A DNA stretch of 64,000 nucleotides from Halomonas qaidamensis (GCF_025917315.1 NZ_CP080627.1:3534001-3598000), one strand, 5' to 3'. Counted from the first letter of the stretch, positions 35,851-45,142 are shown. The notes: a model not told the origin generated them from the letters alone. Translations and numbers: made by a program.

Positions 35851-36828
35851 TTAATCGCAGTCGTAGGTCACGCCATTGGCATCGGCGATGGTGCGAATGA
35901 CCGACCAGTTTTCCTGGTAGGTAATCGGGATAAACTGCGCTTCACCGGAATTGGTAAACTCAGCCTCAAGAGCGGTGCCTTCCCAGTCATAACTGAAGAA
36001 GGCATCTTGAATTTTCTCGGCAAGTTCAGGGTTCAAGTTGTTGGCCAGCCCATAGGCGGTGGTGGGGAACGTTTCGGAGGTGTAGATAATCTCGTAATCG
36101 CCTTCATTGACAACGCCACGAGAGATCATCCGCGTGCCAACAGAGTTAGCAATAGCGGCAGCGTCGTAGTCTTTGTTCACCACGCCTAAAATGGAGTTGT
36201 CGTGGGAACCGGAGAACGCGGTTTCAAAATCTTCACCAGCCTCTAGACCGTACTCGGAACGCAGTAGCGCAGATGGCGCGCGGAAACCAGAGTTAGACGT
36301 TTCAGAGGTAAATGCCAGCTGGCGCCCCGCCAAATCCTCAACCGACTCAATGCCGCTGCCAGGATAAGTGATGATTTCCATCTCATAACCGAAGCTGCCA
36401 TCTTCAGCGGCCATCATGGCAAAGGGGCGGAATCCCCCACAGTTAACCGCAACCGGTACGCCACCTGTGTTGAAACCAGCCACATGCAAGCGGCCTGCAC
36501 GCAGCGCTTCTTGTTGAGCCGCATTGGACTGAACCGGGAAGAACTGTACCCGCTTGCCGGTGGCATCGCTTAAGTGTTCGAGAAAATCAGCCCAAACATC
36601 GGCGTATACGGCTGGATCTTCAACCGGCGTGTAGGCAAAAACCAACGTGTCCGGGTCAACCCACTGGGACTCGTCGCTGGGCACATCAGCCACCATGTCG
36701 CCGTCATTATCAACATAGCGCGAAGAGAGGTCAGCGGAGGCGCTAACGGCCGCCAGCGAAAACGCACTCACCACAGCAGCACTAATTAACGTACGAGTAA
36801 ACGATTGAGACAGACAGAGGGGTTGCAT
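35851..36828 (-). CDS. phnD: Phosphonate ABC transporter substrate-binding protein PhnD
   Basis: This periplasmic binding protein has 325 residues with a Sec signal peptide (cut near residue 32). PhnD-family blocks include LVFAYTPVEDP, FNTGGVPVAVNCGGFRP and AFTSETSNSGFRAPSALL, the last being the ligand-binding region. It is the first gene of phnDCEE-phosphatase. An array of five PHO-box repeats lies upstream, so it is very likely induced by PhoB under phosphate starvation. No C-P lyase genes are in this window. Confidence 0.92.
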   Translation of the reverse strand: MQPLCLSQSFTRTLISAAVVSAFSLAAVSASADLSSRYVDNDGDMVADVPSDESQWVDPDTLVFAYTPVEDPAVYADVWADFLEHLSDATGKRVQFFPVQSNAAQQEALRAGRLHVAGFNTGGVPVAVNCGGFRPFAMMAAEDGSFGYEMEIITYPGSGIESVEDLAGRQLAFTSETSNSGFRAPSALLRSEYGLEAGEDFETAFSGSHDNSILGVVNKDYDAAAIANSVGTRMISRGVVNEGDYEIIYTSETFPTTAYGLANNLNPELAEKIQDAFFSYDWEGTALEAEFTNSGEAQFIPITYQENWSVIRTIADANGVTYDCD

Positions 36829-36878
36829 ACATCACCTAAGCGGGTTGTTTAACAATGCCGCTATGGTGATACCCAACC

Positions 36879-36929
36879 ATGACAGTGAAAGGACACTAAA
36901 ATGACAAGGCGATGACCTCTCAGTGACAG
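36879..36929 (-). promoter_or_regulatory. PHO box array of five repeats
   Basis: Five 7-bp units occur at an exact 11-bp period (36879, 36890, 36901, 36912, 36923). On the minus strand, in transcription order, they read CTGTCAC, AGGTCAT, TTGTCAT, GTGTCCT and CTGTCAT. This is the direct-repeat layout bound by PhoB. It lies about 50 bp upstream of the phnD start. Confidence 0.85.
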
Positions 36930-36960
36930 TCCTGTAATTGAAGACTCAACAACTGAAAAC

Positions 36961-38727
36961 TCAGCGTTGCCTATTTCCCGCTGGGACCACACAGCATCCT
37001 CGGCGCTCGACGAACAAACTGTTGCCCGCTATTTTTTTTGCTTGGTGCTTTAATTCGGAAAGTTGGGCGGCAATATCTAGTGCCTTGCATCTGGCGGTAT
37101 CGGTAACAGGCTTAACGGCAATAGAAACGCTCACAAAGGGAATAAAAGCCACTGCTCCCTGGCGGTTTTCTATGTGGATTCCGCCCTGCTGACGGTCTGC
37201 ATCTTCATAAAACCCAGGCGCCATCACTTCAAAAGAGTGCAATATTTGCTGGCAGACGCCCTCCCATTGCTCTAAGGGAAGCAGCATCATAAAGTCATCG
37301 CCGCCAATATGACCGATAAACCCGCCAGCACTCTCTACCTGCGCCTGAAGCAACCGTGACAGAGAAATAATCACGTGGTCTCCGCGGGCATAGCCATAAG
37401 CATCGTTAAATGCTTTGAAATTATCTAAATCGACGTAGGCGGCCGCGAATCCTTCGCTCTGATCGAGATAAGTGACCAGCGTTTCGTTAATTAGAATATT
37501 ACCCGGCAAACCGGTAAGCGGGTTGGCATGACGAGCTTGGCGCACCTGGATGGCGGTAATCTCTCGCAACAGGTCAACAATATTGCCCATCCCCAGATAG
37601 CGGCCGTGACTATCTACAATCACGAAATCTTCCTGTTCGATATCGCGGCTATCGGTTAGTTGCTGGCTCAGCGCCTCCAGAGACAAATCTGCCTCGGCCA
37701 CTAACATTTTAGGATCTGCAATCTCCAGCACACGACGCTTGGCATACAGCGCATGGCTGTAGGGGTTGGTAAATAGGGTTAAGAACGCATTGCGGCGTAC
37801 CACAGCGATAGGCACGCCTTCATCTACCACTGCAACACAGCGCAGGCTTGTCATGTCACGAAATCGTTCGGCGAGCTCTGGCACAGAGCACGCCGGAGTG
37901 ACAGTACTTATTGAACGTAAAATAGAGTGGGCAGTGCGCCCCGCTGGGCTTTTTAGCTGTGTCGTGGCAGGCAACAGCATATGTAACTGCAAGGGCGGAT
38001 GGGGGCTTGGTCGTGCAAAATAAAACCCCTGTAATAACGCCAGCCCACGGTCTAATTCCCACAAACAAAGGTGCTCGGCGGCAGTCTCAACTCCTTCAGC
38101 AATCAGCTGGCAGTCTAAGCTGCGCGCCACATCTAGAATCGAGCGTAAAAACTCACGCTTAGCCGGCTCTTGATCAATGCCAGAAATAAAATGACGGTCG
38201 AGTTTGACGAAATCAGGACGAAGTTCAGACCAATGCCGCAAGCTGGAGTGGCCAGCCCCTAAGTCATCCAATGCCACTTGAAAGCCCATGTCTCGATAGT
38301 GGGCCACTGCTTGGCGCATTAGGTCGTAATCGTGAATAGGCACATGTTCAGTGAGTTCAATCACCACCCGTTCGGCGGGCAGGCCGCTCTCTTGGATGAA
38401 ACTCAGTGTTAAGCCTTCACGAAAGTCCCGCTCAACAATCGTCAGCGGCATCACGTTCAGAAACAGCAATCCTGGCAGCTCAAGCTCTGCAAAACGCTGA
38501 ATCGCTAACCGTCGACACAGTAAATCAAGATCGACTAACAACCCGGCCTGAGTGGCTACCTCAAACAGGCGTAATGGCGAATGCAGTGGCGATGTTTTAG
38601 GGCCGCGAATAAGGGCTTCATAGCCATAAATAGCCTGCTGATTGGCATCCACAATAGGCTGAAACAGCACATGGAGCTCTTCTGTTGCGATAATCTGGTT
38701 CAACCACTGCGCTTCTTGTGCGGTCAT
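36961..38727 (-). CDS. EAL-CBS-GGDEF protein
   Basis: This soluble 588-residue protein has an N-terminal EAL domain (about 1-245, with YEALIRG, ELTEHV and LDDLGAGHSS), a CBS-pair region (about 262-395) and a C-terminal GGDEF domain (about 405-588, with GHIGGDDFMM). Both catalytic motifs look intact, unlike the two larger c-di-GMP proteins in this window. CBS domains usually bind adenine nucleotides, so it may tie c-di-GMP to energy status. It has no membrane segment. It lies just upstream of the phnD PHO box on the same strand; a functional link is not shown. Confidence 0.88.
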   Translation of the reverse strand: MTAQEAQWLNQIIATEELHVLFQPIVDANQQAIYGYEALIRGPKTSPLHSPLRLFEVATQAGLLVDLDLLCRRLAIQRFAELELPGLLFLNVMPLTIVERDFREGLTLSFIQESGLPAERVVIELTEHVPIHDYDLMRQAVAHYRDMGFQVALDDLGAGHSSLRHWSELRPDFVKLDRHFISGIDQEPAKREFLRSILDVARSLDCQLIAEGVETAAEHLCLWELDRGLALLQGFYFARPSPHPPLQLHMLLPATTQLKSPAGRTAHSILRSISTVTPACSVPELAERFRDMTSLRCVAVVDEGVPIAVVRRNAFLTLFTNPYSHALYAKRRVLEIADPKMLVAEADLSLEALSQQLTDSRDIEQEDFVIVDSHGRYLGMGNIVDLLREITAIQVRQARHANPLTGLPGNILINETLVTYLDQSEGFAAAYVDLDNFKAFNDAYGYARGDHVIISLSRLLQAQVESAGGFIGHIGGDDFMMLLPLEQWEGVCQQILHSFEVMAPGFYEDADRQQGGIHIENRQGAVAFIPFVSVSIAVKPVTDTARCKALDIAAQLSELKHQAKKIAGNSLFVERRGCCVVPAGNRQR

Positions 38728-38873
38728 ATACCTGCTGCCCTATCAAACGTCGCCTGTTCCTTTGATGTTTATAGCTCCATCTGATTTTTAAAATTCCATC
38801 AGGAAAGCATTCGGGCAGCAATCGTGCGACATTTCTGTGTCGTTTGTATGACAAGACAACCAACAGCGGCCGA

Positions 38874-40793
38874 CTAAGGACGAGAGAGCTCGGGGGGCGG
38901 AAACACCACATCGCCGCCATCGACGTCTAGCTGGCGAATATCCGTCGGGTGGCCCTGCTCATCCAGGCTTACCAGCCCAATCCCACTAGCATTCCATAGC
39001 CGCTCTCCGGCGCTGGCCCGGTCCGGGTCGCGAGGATGAATGCTCAGCTTGCGGCGCTTGGTAAACCAGTTGAGCGGCGATAACGGCGCATAGAGCCAAC
39101 GGTTCAAGCGGTCGAACGTATTCAGCAGCTGTTTGGGGAACGTATTTTTGATCCCGCTGGAGGTGATTTGCCAAAGGTGTGGTGCCTGCTTTTGTCGGCG
39201 TACAACAATATCGTAGGCAAACGAATAGTGGACGTCGCCAGATAAAATCACGTAGTTACCTGGCGTTTTTGAGTGTCGCCAAATATGCAGTAGCACATTG
39301 GCAGCCCCGCGATGCGCCATCCAGTTTTCAGCGTCCACCACCAACGGCTTGCCCGCTAGGGTAAATAGCTTTTGAATGATCTCTATCAGCTTGACCCCAA
39401 ACATCGGGGCAGGAGAAACGATAACGGCGCTTTTAGTACCCAATAACGCCTGCTGCATTTCCATCAACGCTTCCCAGTCCATTAAACCCGAAGGGCGGTT
39501 AGGGCTACGTTCGCTGCGCCAACGGCGGGTACGCGTATCCAGCACAATTAGGGCAGGCGTGCCAGGCACCTGGTACTCCCAACCCTGAAAGCGGAGTAAT
39601 CGCTCAATGAAATTATCCTGGACGCTCGCATTAAGCGGGCCATCCCCTTCAAAGAGTGTCGAGGCTTGAAGCAACAGCGGATTAAGCTTATCCGGCGCAT
39701 TGCCCCATCCCTGGCACAATAAATAAGCCACTAACGCATTGCCGATAATTCGCTTTGAAAACGGATGGCCGTAGGCACAACGCTCCCAGTCAGCCGTCAA
39801 GTTCCAGTCATCGGTGACATCGTGGTCATCAAAGATCATCAGACTGGGAATGTGAGCCATTAGCCTTGCACACTGAGGCAACCCGGCAACAAAGTCATCA
39901 ATCACCACCTGCTCTTGCTGGTAGGCATCAGTTTCTTTGTTGCCCAGTACAGGGGGGGCAACGGCAATGAGTCGCCATGGCGTTGGGGACCATACCAAGC
40001 AGTACATGGCGAGCATTTCCGCCAGTGTCATCAAGTGGTTTTGCGCATTGGCGGAGGTAAATACGGGCTTTTTGACACCGCCAAAGAAACGCTCCCGTAG
40101 CGCAGCATTACTGGTTACATCCGGTAACAGCGCTTCACGGTGATAATAGCTTTCGCGGGCGGAGTAAAGCGCTTGGCTATCATCTACCGTGGCTCCTTCC
40201 AACTGCTCATCTACCAACCCCAAACGCTCAATCAGTGCGTGCACGGCGCGCAGCATCGGGCCGGCAACGTCATCAACGTAGACCTGGTCTCCGGTCATTA
40301 GCAGCCAAGCTGGCCACTCTTCTGGAGTTGATTGGCGTTCGGCTAACCATGTATCTGCCCGCACCAAGCCATCGGCGCTGTTGTGATGAGGCTTACGGCA
40401 CGAACCGTGCATTAGCCGGTGATGCCGAGAGGCCAATACAAAGCCTGGGTACATCTCGCTTTCATGACATAACCAGGGAGCCCAATCCGGCAAGCGTTGC
40501 CATTCGCCTTGCGTATTCTGCACCTGCAGGTCGTAGGCAATTCGCTCATCGGTGGGCAGCGCGGTCGGCAAACTCAGGTCAATAAAATGAATATAGGCGT
40601 GCTGACCAATCGCCACACATTGATGCGACTTATCCAATGGGTACGTCTGGGCACCCATTTGCTCAGGGTAAAGTACCAGCTGCATCGTTAGCGGACGCGA
40701 AGCGACTAGCCACAGTACTAGCCGCGAAGGCGAAAGTCGGCGCAGCAGTGGCCCCACCAGCACGTCTGGCAATGTCTTGGCGATTTGCGTCAT
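38874..40793 (-). CDS. PhoD-like metallophosphatase
   Basis: The 639-residue protein resembles alkaline phosphatase D/PhoD-like metallophosphatases. Metal-binding segments are visible: MTGDQVYVDD near residue 165, LMIFDDHDVTDDW near 330 and VILSGDVHYSF near 528. There is no signal peptide, so it probably works in the cytoplasm, unlike secreted PhoD. It is 33 bp after the sensor kinase stop, on the same strand, so it may belong to that operon. Confidence 0.82.
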   Translation of the reverse strand: MTQIAKTLPDVLVGPLLRRLSPSRLVLWLVASRPLTMQLVLYPEQMGAQTYPLDKSHQCVAIGQHAYIHFIDLSLPTALPTDERIAYDLQVQNTQGEWQRLPDWAPWLCHESEMYPGFVLASRHHRLMHGSCRKPHHNSADGLVRADTWLAERQSTPEEWPAWLLMTGDQVYVDDVAGPMLRAVHALIERLGLVDEQLEGATVDDSQALYSARESYYHREALLPDVTSNAALRERFFGGVKKPVFTSANAQNHLMTLAEMLAMYCLVWSPTPWRLIAVAPPVLGNKETDAYQQEQVVIDDFVAGLPQCARLMAHIPSLMIFDDHDVTDDWNLTADWERCAYGHPFSKRIIGNALVAYLLCQGWGNAPDKLNPLLLQASTLFEGDGPLNASVQDNFIERLLRFQGWEYQVPGTPALIVLDTRTRRWRSERSPNRPSGLMDWEALMEMQQALLGTKSAVIVSPAPMFGVKLIEIIQKLFTLAGKPLVVDAENWMAHRGAANVLLHIWRHSKTPGNYVILSGDVHYSFAYDIVVRRQKQAPHLWQITSSGIKNTFPKQLLNTFDRLNRWLYAPLSPLNWFTKRRKLSIHPRDPDRASAGERLWNASGIGLVSLDEQGHPTDIRQLDVDGGDVVFPPPELSRP

Positions 40794-40826
40794 GTCATTG
40801 TCTCTTGGTTAGGTCATGCATAGTGA

Positions 40827-42191
40827 CTACCGAGCAACTACAGGTAACTCAATAACCACATCCAATCCACCTGCTTCGGCGCGTTGCAGGTGCATTTGCC
40901 CTTGATACAGCGCGACAAGATCCGTCACGATGGCTAAACCAAGCCCACTACCAGAACGTTGCTCATCGAGACGTTTCCCGCGCTGCACGGCAGCTTGGCA
41001 CTCCTGTGCAGACATACCCGGACCGTCATCACTCACCCGCAGTAACAGCCTTTGACCATCCGCTTGTAAGCCAATGCTTACCTCGCTTGTCGCCCAGCGA
41101 AGTGCGTTGTCTAACAGGTTACCGACGATTTCCTGAAGGTCCTGCCCATCCATATGGACGCGCATGCTGCTGTCTACGTTTTGCCGCAGGCGAATATGAC
41201 GTCGCTGCGCCAGACGCGTAAGTCCAGCAATCAGCGCCGCCAGCGTATTCTGCACAGCAATAGGGGCGAAACGCGCACCCTCACCAGCAGCGGATGCCCG
41301 CGCTAAGTGGTGGCGCACCGCGTTGTCGATGCGCGAAAGCTCAACCTCCCAACGAGCGCGGCTTTCGCTGGGTAATTGCTTGACCAGTAGCCGCATAACA
41401 CTCAGCGGGGTTTTTAACGCGTGAGCAAGGTTGCCTGCGGTATGGCGGCTTCGTTCAATTAAGCGCTGATCACGTGCAAGCACGGCATTCATTGACTCCG
41501 CCAGCATGGCTAGCTCATCGGGTAGATGCGTATCAAGCCGTTCAGACGTCCCCTGCTCAACCTCACGTAAATTAACATTCATACGCCGCAGCGGCGCCAA
41601 ACCCCAGCGCACCTGCAATGCCAGCACGCCTAGCAACAGCGCACCCAGGCCCCCCAGCCCTAGCCATAAAGCTTGTTGAAACTGCTGAATATCTTCTCGC
41701 AACGCGTTGTCACGGGCGGCAACGCTAACATGCAACGGGGTTTCCAACGGGGCAAGATAAATGTCTCGCTCGACAATGCGCAACTGCTGGCCTCGCGGGC
41801 CCCTCAACGTGCGAGCCGATACGTTTTTATTATCGATAACCGGTAGGCGCTGATCCCACAGCGAGCGCGACGTTTTCGTAAGGTGGTCATAGTCGGTAAT
41901 TTGCCAATACCAGCCGGAATAAACCTGTTCAAAACGCGGATCACCCAGTGATCGATCGAAACTTATCTGCTGGTCGATCGGGTCAAAGGTAACGCCCGCA
42001 ATGATCACATTCAGCGTTGTCTCCAAGCGTTCATCAAAGGCATGTATGGCTGACGTACGATAATGATGGGTGAGCAAGCAGCCCGCCAATGGCAACGCTA
42101 GCAACACCATTAATAGTACCGCTAGCAGAAGACGCAACGTAATCGAACGGGTCGACCAACGTTGGGCCCAGCGGATAATTGCTGACCTCAT
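40827..42191 (-). CDS. Sensor histidine kinase
   Basis: This inner-membrane kinase has 454 residues: a transmembrane helix near 18-40, a periplasmic domain about 41-170, a second helix about 178-195, HAMP, the phosphorylated His in AHALKTPLSV, and the catalytic domain with NLLDNALRWA, DDGPGM and GSGLGLAIV. The arrangement is like QseC/PhoQ. Its start overlaps the response regulator stop by 4 bp. With PepSY genes beside it, the signal may be a metal, antimicrobial peptide or envelope stress, as in related systems; this is inference. Confidence 0.9.
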   Translation of the reverse strand: MRSAIIRWAQRWSTRSITLRLLLAVLLMVLLALPLAGCLLTHHYRTSAIHAFDERLETTLNVIIAGVTFDPIDQQISFDRSLGDPRFEQVYSGWYWQITDYDHLTKTSRSLWDQRLPVIDNKNVSARTLRGPRGQQLRIVERDIYLAPLETPLHVSVAARDNALREDIQQFQQALWLGLGGLGALLLGVLALQVRWGLAPLRRMNVNLREVEQGTSERLDTHLPDELAMLAESMNAVLARDQRLIERSRHTAGNLAHALKTPLSVMRLLVKQLPSESRARWEVELSRIDNAVRHHLARASAAGEGARFAPIAVQNTLAALIAGLTRLAQRRHIRLRQNVDSSMRVHMDGQDLQEIVGNLLDNALRWATSEVSIGLQADGQRLLLRVSDDGPGMSAQECQAAVQRGKRLDEQRSGSGLGLAIVTDLVALYQGQMHLQRAEAGGLDVVIELPVVAR

Positions 42192-42862
42192 GCGCCGGTG
42201 GGCTCTTCAGCCAGTAAGCGATATCCCTGACCACGCAACGTGGCAATCCGCCACGCACCTAATTTACGCCGCAACCGGCTCACTTGAACATCAATTACGT
42301 TGGAGTCGGGCTCATGATCACGGTCATAAACATGTTCAGAGAGCTCGCTGCGGCTAACCACGCGAGGAGCAGCATGCATTAAGTAGCTGAGCAGACGCGT
42401 TTCCTGAGCAGTGATGCTAACCGGCCGGCCCGCCAACGTGACATGCTGGGTATGGGTATCTAAGCGTAATTCACCCACTTTCAGAACGGGATGGGCATGA
42501 CCATGACTACGGCGCACCAGAGCACGCAGCCGAAACAGAACCTCGGCAGGTTCAAAGGGTTTCGTCACATAGTCATCGGCCCCTGCGGTAAAGCCCGCCG
42601 CTTTATCCGCCCAGCGCTCGCGTGCCGTTAAAATCAGTACTGGCAGATCAATACCATCTTCACGCCATGCAGAGAGCCAACGTGTGCCTTCACCATCGGG
42701 CAGACCCACATCGAGAATTACCGTGTCATAGGCTTCCGTGCGCACCAGAAAATCTGCTTCCTGACCATTTTCAGCATGCTCTACCAGCCAATCGCCCTCA
42801 CGTAGCGCTTGAATAAGCTCGCGGGCGAGCGCCTGGTCGTCCTCTACCAGTAAACACTTCAT
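42188..42862 (-). CDS. OmpR-family response regulator
   Basis: The 224-residue regulator has a receiver domain with the phospho-acceptor Asp in TVILDVGLPDGEG, a conserved Lys in DDYVTKPFEP, and a winged-helix DNA-binding domain from about 125 (SDRDHEPDSNVIDVQVSRLRRKL-like block). It is 11 bp after the PepSY gene and cotranscribed with it and the sensor kinase. The direct-repeat site at 43293-43310 fits binding by this regulator. Confidence 0.92.
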   Translation of the reverse strand: MKCLLVEDDQALARELIQALREGDWLVEHAENGQEADFLVRTEAYDTVILDVGLPDGEGTRWLSAWREDGIDLPVLILTARERWADKAAGFTAGADDYVTKPFEPAEVLFRLRALVRRSHGHAHPVLKVGELRLDTHTQHVTLAGRPVSITAQETRLLSYLMHAAPRVVSRSELSEHVYDRDHEPDSNVIDVQVSRLRRKLGAWRIATLRGQGYRLLAEEPTGA

Positions 42863-42873
42863 GAATAGCTACC

Positions 42874-43269
42874 TTATTGGCGGCGCATCTCATTAATGCG
42901 CACACCTTCTATTTTCATTAACTGCCCGCTATGGCCATCAAACTCAAACTCAACCACTTGATTTTGAGCACCCAGCAGCTTGATCTCATACTCCACATGG
43001 CCATCCTCACGCTCTATCTCTACTTCTATTACCTCGCCGATATAATTAGCCTCCAACCAATCTAGGATGGACTCTAAGGGCACGACGTCTCCGCGCCGCA
43101 CTTCACTGTGCAACGTTTCCCAGTGCTGGTCAGCAATGGCGGCACTACCGGCCAGTGCAATGGCAAACACCGTTGCAACGACGCACACAGGTACCACCTT
43201 GCACAAGCGCATGTGTGGCAGACGCTGCCAATAATGTGAAAGGGTTGGCATGAGGGGCATTTTATTCAT
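42874..43269 (-). CDS. PepSY domain protein, operon with the two-component system
   Basis: This 131-residue protein has an N-terminal hydrophobic signal or anchor (about 25-47) and a PepSY domain with LDWLEANYIGEVIEVEIER and YEIKLLGAQNQVVEFEFDGHSG. PepSY domains are small periplasmic modules with regulatory or inhibitory roles. It is the first gene of the PepSY-regulator-kinase operon. The start could also be an internal Met; ribosome binding sites are weak. A second PepSY-like gene is divergent. Confidence 0.82.
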   Translation of the reverse strand: MNKMPLMPTLSHYWQRLPHMRLCKVVPVCVVATVFAIALAGSAAIADQHWETLHSEVRRGDVVPLESILDWLEANYIGEVIEVEIEREDGHVEYEIKLLGAQNQVVEFEFDGHSGQLMKIEGVRINEMRRQ

Positions 43270-43292
43270 TCTACTAGAATGCCAAAGGCAAC

Positions 43293-43310
43293 ATGAACGT
43301 TAGATGAACG
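43293..43310. promoter_or_regulatory. Direct-repeat site, candidate OmpR-type operator
   Basis: ATGAACG occurs twice 11 bp apart (43293 and 43304), between the divergent PepSY genes. OmpR-family regulators bind such 11-bp-period direct repeats, so the adjacent response regulator may act here to control both directions. Confidence 0.55.
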
Positions 43311-43380
43311 GCTTTGTCAGCTTACGGAAAGAACCGCGGTGTTATAACTTCATTGTCTTACTGCGAATGCTGTCTCATTC

Positions 43381-43442
43381 AACAGACCAAGTCATTTAAC
43401 AAACCAAGTCATTCAACAAACCAAGTCATTCAACAAACCAAG
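43381..43442. repeat. 17-bp tandem repeat in the leader of the second PepSY gene
   Basis: Three full units of 17 bp (43381, 43398, 43415) and a partial fourth run up to the ribosome binding site. Core is AACAAACCAAGTCATTC. The period is not a multiple of 3, so it is not coding. It lies within the probable 5' untranslated region and could affect translation or regulator binding. Confidence 0.8.
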
Positions 43443-43454
43443 AAGGAATTTGAC

Positions 43455-43931
43455 ATGAACGCTATGAAAAAAATGTTGCTGATTCCGGCCTCAGCGTTGC
43501 TGCTCACTGCAGCTGCAGGTAGCGTGCAAGCTGACTCGTTACCCGTTGATCAGATTGATAGTGTACTAACCCATGCCACTGACTATGGGTTCACCCATTA
43601 CGAAGAGATCAGTATTAAAAGCCGTGGCCGCGCCGAGGTAGAAGGCTGGCTAGACGACGAATGGTACGCTGACATTGAATTTTCCATCGATAGTGGCGAA
43701 ACACTAAAAGAAGAGCGTGAGCGCCTAATTACCGGTGCCTGGGGCATGAGCGAAGATGATATCCGCCAGGCATTAGAAGTAGCGAGCCAAGAAGGCATGG
43801 TCGAATTTGAAGATATCGACATTGATAAAAGCGGCATGATCGATGTTGAAGGCCGTGATGAAAATGGCCATGAACTAGAAATCAGTCTACGCCAAGGCTC
43901 CTTTCAAGTGAGCGAAATTGACCGCGATTAA
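43455..43931 (+). CDS. PepSY-like secreted protein
   Basis: The 158-residue protein has a Sec signal peptide (cut near residue 25, after VQA) and two acidic PepSY-like repeats, the first with HYEEISIKSRGRAEVEGW and the second with EFEDIDIDKSGMIDVEG. The ATG at 43455 has an AGAAGGAA site; the longer frame starts in the upstream repeats and is rejected. It is strongly acidic, as expected for a periplasmic protein of a halophile. Likely controlled by the two-component system across the divergent promoter. Confidence 0.82.
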   Translation: MNAMKKMLLIPASALLLTAAAGSVQADSLPVDQIDSVLTHATDYGFTHYEEISIKSRGRAEVEGWLDDEWYADIEFSIDSGETLKEERERLITGAWGMSEDDIRQALEVASQEGMVEFEDIDIDKSGMIDVEGRDENGHELEISLRQGSFQVSEIDRD

Positions 43932-43972
43932 CTGAATAGCACAATCCGGCATTAACTAACGCAAAACATCAT

Positions 43973-43997
43973 GCGGGCCTTCACGGCCCGCTTTTTT
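43973..43997 (+). terminator. Terminator after the second PepSY gene
   Basis: A 7-bp G+C stem (GCGGGCC / GGCCCGC) with a 5-base loop precedes six T. It ends the PepSY transcript. Confidence 0.85.
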
Positions 43998-44118
43998 GTG
44001 TTAGCACTGTAAAGGATTTCTTGTAAAGGACGTTGTTAACGTCGCATTGTAATGTGCATAACATAGCCATTAGCCACCTAATGCGTACTCTCAGCATAGA
44101 CGTATGTAACCAAGGGAG

Positions 44119-45114
44119 ATGCCTTTGCTACCCACCACCGACGAGGGCGTAAGCGACCGTTTAGAACACGCAGTACTGCGTGACCTTGCGTGGTTGCTGG
44201 TCACGCCTGATGTAATTGAACTATCGGGACCTATTACCTATTCAGGCAGGCCAACACGCCAGGAGCTTGGCTTAGTAGATTCAGTTGATGACTGGTTGGC
44301 GAGTCTTTCAACACTGGTGAATGCGCTAGATGGCAAGCTGGCGACGCGCATGGGGCACTACCATGAGCGACTGTGGCACCTAATGTTAGATAACGCACCT
44401 AACACTCGACTGCTCGCCAAGAACCTGCGCATTACCCAACGGCGTAATACCCTGGGCGAGTTGGACATGCTCTATCGAACGCGGAATAACCCCAACCCTA
44501 TCCATCTGGAAGTAGCGATAAAGTTCTACCTTGGACTACCAGAAGGCCCTGGAGATGCCACCAGCCAAAGCCGCTGGATTGGCCCTGGCGGGCTGGATAG
44601 CCTAGCACTGAAATGCAGCCATCTTCGCCATCATCAGTTGCCGATGTCGAGCACTGCCATCGCGCAAGCGATCATCGCCCAATGGCTATCCCCTAGAGAT
44701 CTCGGCCATGCACTACCCCATTATCCGCTGACACAGCGCCTAGCCATGCCCGGCGTGTTGTTTTATCCCTGGCACACGACAATGCCACCGCCCATCGGGG
44801 CAACGGTCGATCATCGGCGTGGTAAGTGGTGTTATTTAAACGATTGGCCAGCGCTTGCGGCCGAAAAAGGCGAGTCATTACACATGGCGTGGTTAGAAAA
44901 ACCTCACTGGCTGGCGCCACCCCAACAGGCAGCTTTTCAGCCAGCCAACGAGGAAATGGCCATGGTAATGCCGCTGATTGAACGCTACGGGCCACAGCAG
45001 GTGATGCTCTACGACTCGGAGGCAGAAACAAAGAAACAGCAAATGGAGCGTCTTATCATTGTCCCCAATGACTGGCCACGCCAAGTGCCGCTACCACCCC
45101 GTGCGCGCGGTTAA
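44119..45114 (+). CDS. DUF1853 family protein
   Basis: The 331-residue protein matches DUF1853, a family of unknown function in gammaproteobacteria. Recognisable parts are the N-terminal DLAWLLVTPDVI, the central RTRNNPNPIHLEVAIKFYLG and LDSLALKCSHLRHHQL, and the C-terminal GKWCYLNDW. The pattern of acidic and Lys residues around LEVAIKFYL resembles a nuclease-like fold (E-x-K), but this is only a suggestion. It is transcribed alone, convergent with proB. Confidence 0.85.
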   Translation: MPLLPTTDEGVSDRLEHAVLRDLAWLLVTPDVIELSGPITYSGRPTRQELGLVDSVDDWLASLSTLVNALDGKLATRMGHYHERLWHLMLDNAPNTRLLAKNLRITQRRNTLGELDMLYRTRNNPNPIHLEVAIKFYLGLPEGPGDATSQSRWIGPGGLDSLALKCSHLRHHQLPMSSTAIAQAIIAQWLSPRDLGHALPHYPLTQRLAMPGVLFYPWHTTMPPPIGATVDHRRGKWCYLNDWPALAAEKGESLHMAWLEKPHWLAPPQQAAFQPANEEMAMVMPLIERYGPQQVMLYDSEAETKKQQMERLIIVPNDWPRQVPLPPRARG

Positions 45115-45142
45115 ACAGCCATCTCGTTAGGCAACTATCTCG

